DNA from: Euonymus europaeus
Taxonomy: Eukaryota > Streptophyta > Magnoliopsida > Celastrales > Celastraceae
Reading direction: 5' to 3'
Length of the DNA stretch: 64,000 nt
Assembly: GCA_963580455.1 (NCBI GenBank)
Contig: OY756969.1
Location: 22,974,760-23,038,759, forward strand
Below the pieces are notes generated by a model that was not told the origin of the DNA, did not search any database, and saw only the letters and a program-made list of their open reading frames with translations. The first letter of the stretch is position 1. Each line of letters opens with the position of its first letter. Made by a program: the position numbers and the translations under genes. Positions 63,401 to 64,000 of the stretch are shown here, piece after piece.

Positions 63401-64000
63401 GACTCCGAGTTCTGAATTCGGTGATTTTTAGCTTGATTTCACACTACTTTTCGAGCTTTACAATCCTGTCACTTCGGTTTTTGATGTCAGAACTCGTGGC
63501 TAGTAGGTCTCGTTTCACCTAGTTAGGCGCGAATTGTGGTTTCTTTACGTAAACGGTTTTATGAATATCCGTTGACTCCGAGTTATGAATTCGGTGATTT
63601 TTAGCTTGATTTCACACTACTTTTCGATCTCTACAATCCTGGAATTTTGGTTTTTGATTTCAGAACTCGTGGCTAGTAGGTCTCGTTTCACCTAGTTATC
63701 CGCGAATTGTGGTTTCTTTATGTAAACGGTTTTATGAATATCCGTTGACTCCGAGTTCTGAATTCGGTGATTTTTAGCTTGATTTCACACTACTTTTCGA
63801 GCTCTACAATCCTGGCCTTTCGGTTTTTGATTTCAGAACTCGTGGCTAGTAGGTCTCGTTTCACCTAGTAAGCCGAGAAATGTGGTTTCTTTACGTAAAC
63901 GGTTTTATGAATATCCGTTGACTCTCAGTTCTGAATTCGGTGATTTTTGGCTTGATTTCACACTACTTTTCGAGCTCTACAATCCTGGCATTTCGGTTTT

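Larger units (their letters stand above)
29611..64000 (+). repeat. Tandem satellite array, ~172-bp monomer, right block
   Basis: This is the same satellite, same orientation and same phase, continuing directly after the retrotransposon for about 199 monomers and running off the window end. Diverged monomer classes are more regularly reiterated here than on the left. Recurrent classes include monomers with TAGAGCTCTA and TTCAAAACTTG, monomers with GTAAATTGTTTTATG in place of GTAAACGGTTTTATG, and monomers with CCGATGACTCTGAG and a TTTTTATCTTG stretch. No gene, RNA gene or second transposable element is visible in these 34 kb. Confidence 0.97.

Overview
The window is nuclear heterochromatin, almost certainly from a flowering plant. 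About 85% of it is one tandem satellite. The remainder is a single nested, structurally complete Ty3/gypsy LTR retrotransposon whose polyprotein looks like the plant chromovirus (Tekay/Del) type. I see no host protein gene, tRNA, rRNA or CRISPR array. The species cannot be named from the sequence.

Layout: 1-20403 is satellite array, with all monomers head-to-tail on the same strand. 20404-29610 is the retrotransposon, transcribed on the minus strand, so its 5' LTR is the right-hand one. 29611-64000 is the same array in the same orientation. The monomer is about 172-173 bp, giving roughly 315 monomers. It carries the palindrome TTTACGTAAA, an EcoRI site, a SacI site, and an 11-bp inverted pair (CGAGTTCTGAA ... 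TTCAGAACTCG) whose centres are 80 bp apart. Monomers fall into recognisable sequence classes. These are organised into higher-order repeats of several sizes: 7-mer (1208 bp), 8-mer (1382 bp), 24-mer (4140 bp) and 28-mer (4835 bp), plus longer-range copies. This is the signature of repeated unequal exchange or segmental amplification.

The retrotransposon has 1795/1794-bp LTRs with TGTAACAC...GTGTTACA ends and a perfect 5-bp target-site duplication (CTCCG). It has an initiator-Met-tRNA primer-binding site, a G-rich polypurine tract and one uninterrupted 1507-codon gag-pol frame: gag, two zinc knuckles, protease, RT, RNase H, integrase, GPF motif and a chromodomain-like tail. By eye the two LTRs differ at about 12 substitutions and one 1-bp indel, so the insertion is young. 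Removing the element and one TSD copy restores a continuous array that matches the block at about 3500-5200. That paralogous block has no element, so the insertion happened after that array duplication.

The most unusual items are the alternating inverted-repeat geometry of the monomer, the linkage between two monomer features that defines a second monomer class, the multi-scale higher-order structure, and a 121-codon extra ORF between the primer-binding site and gag. Copy boundaries and identities were read by eye and are approximate where stated.
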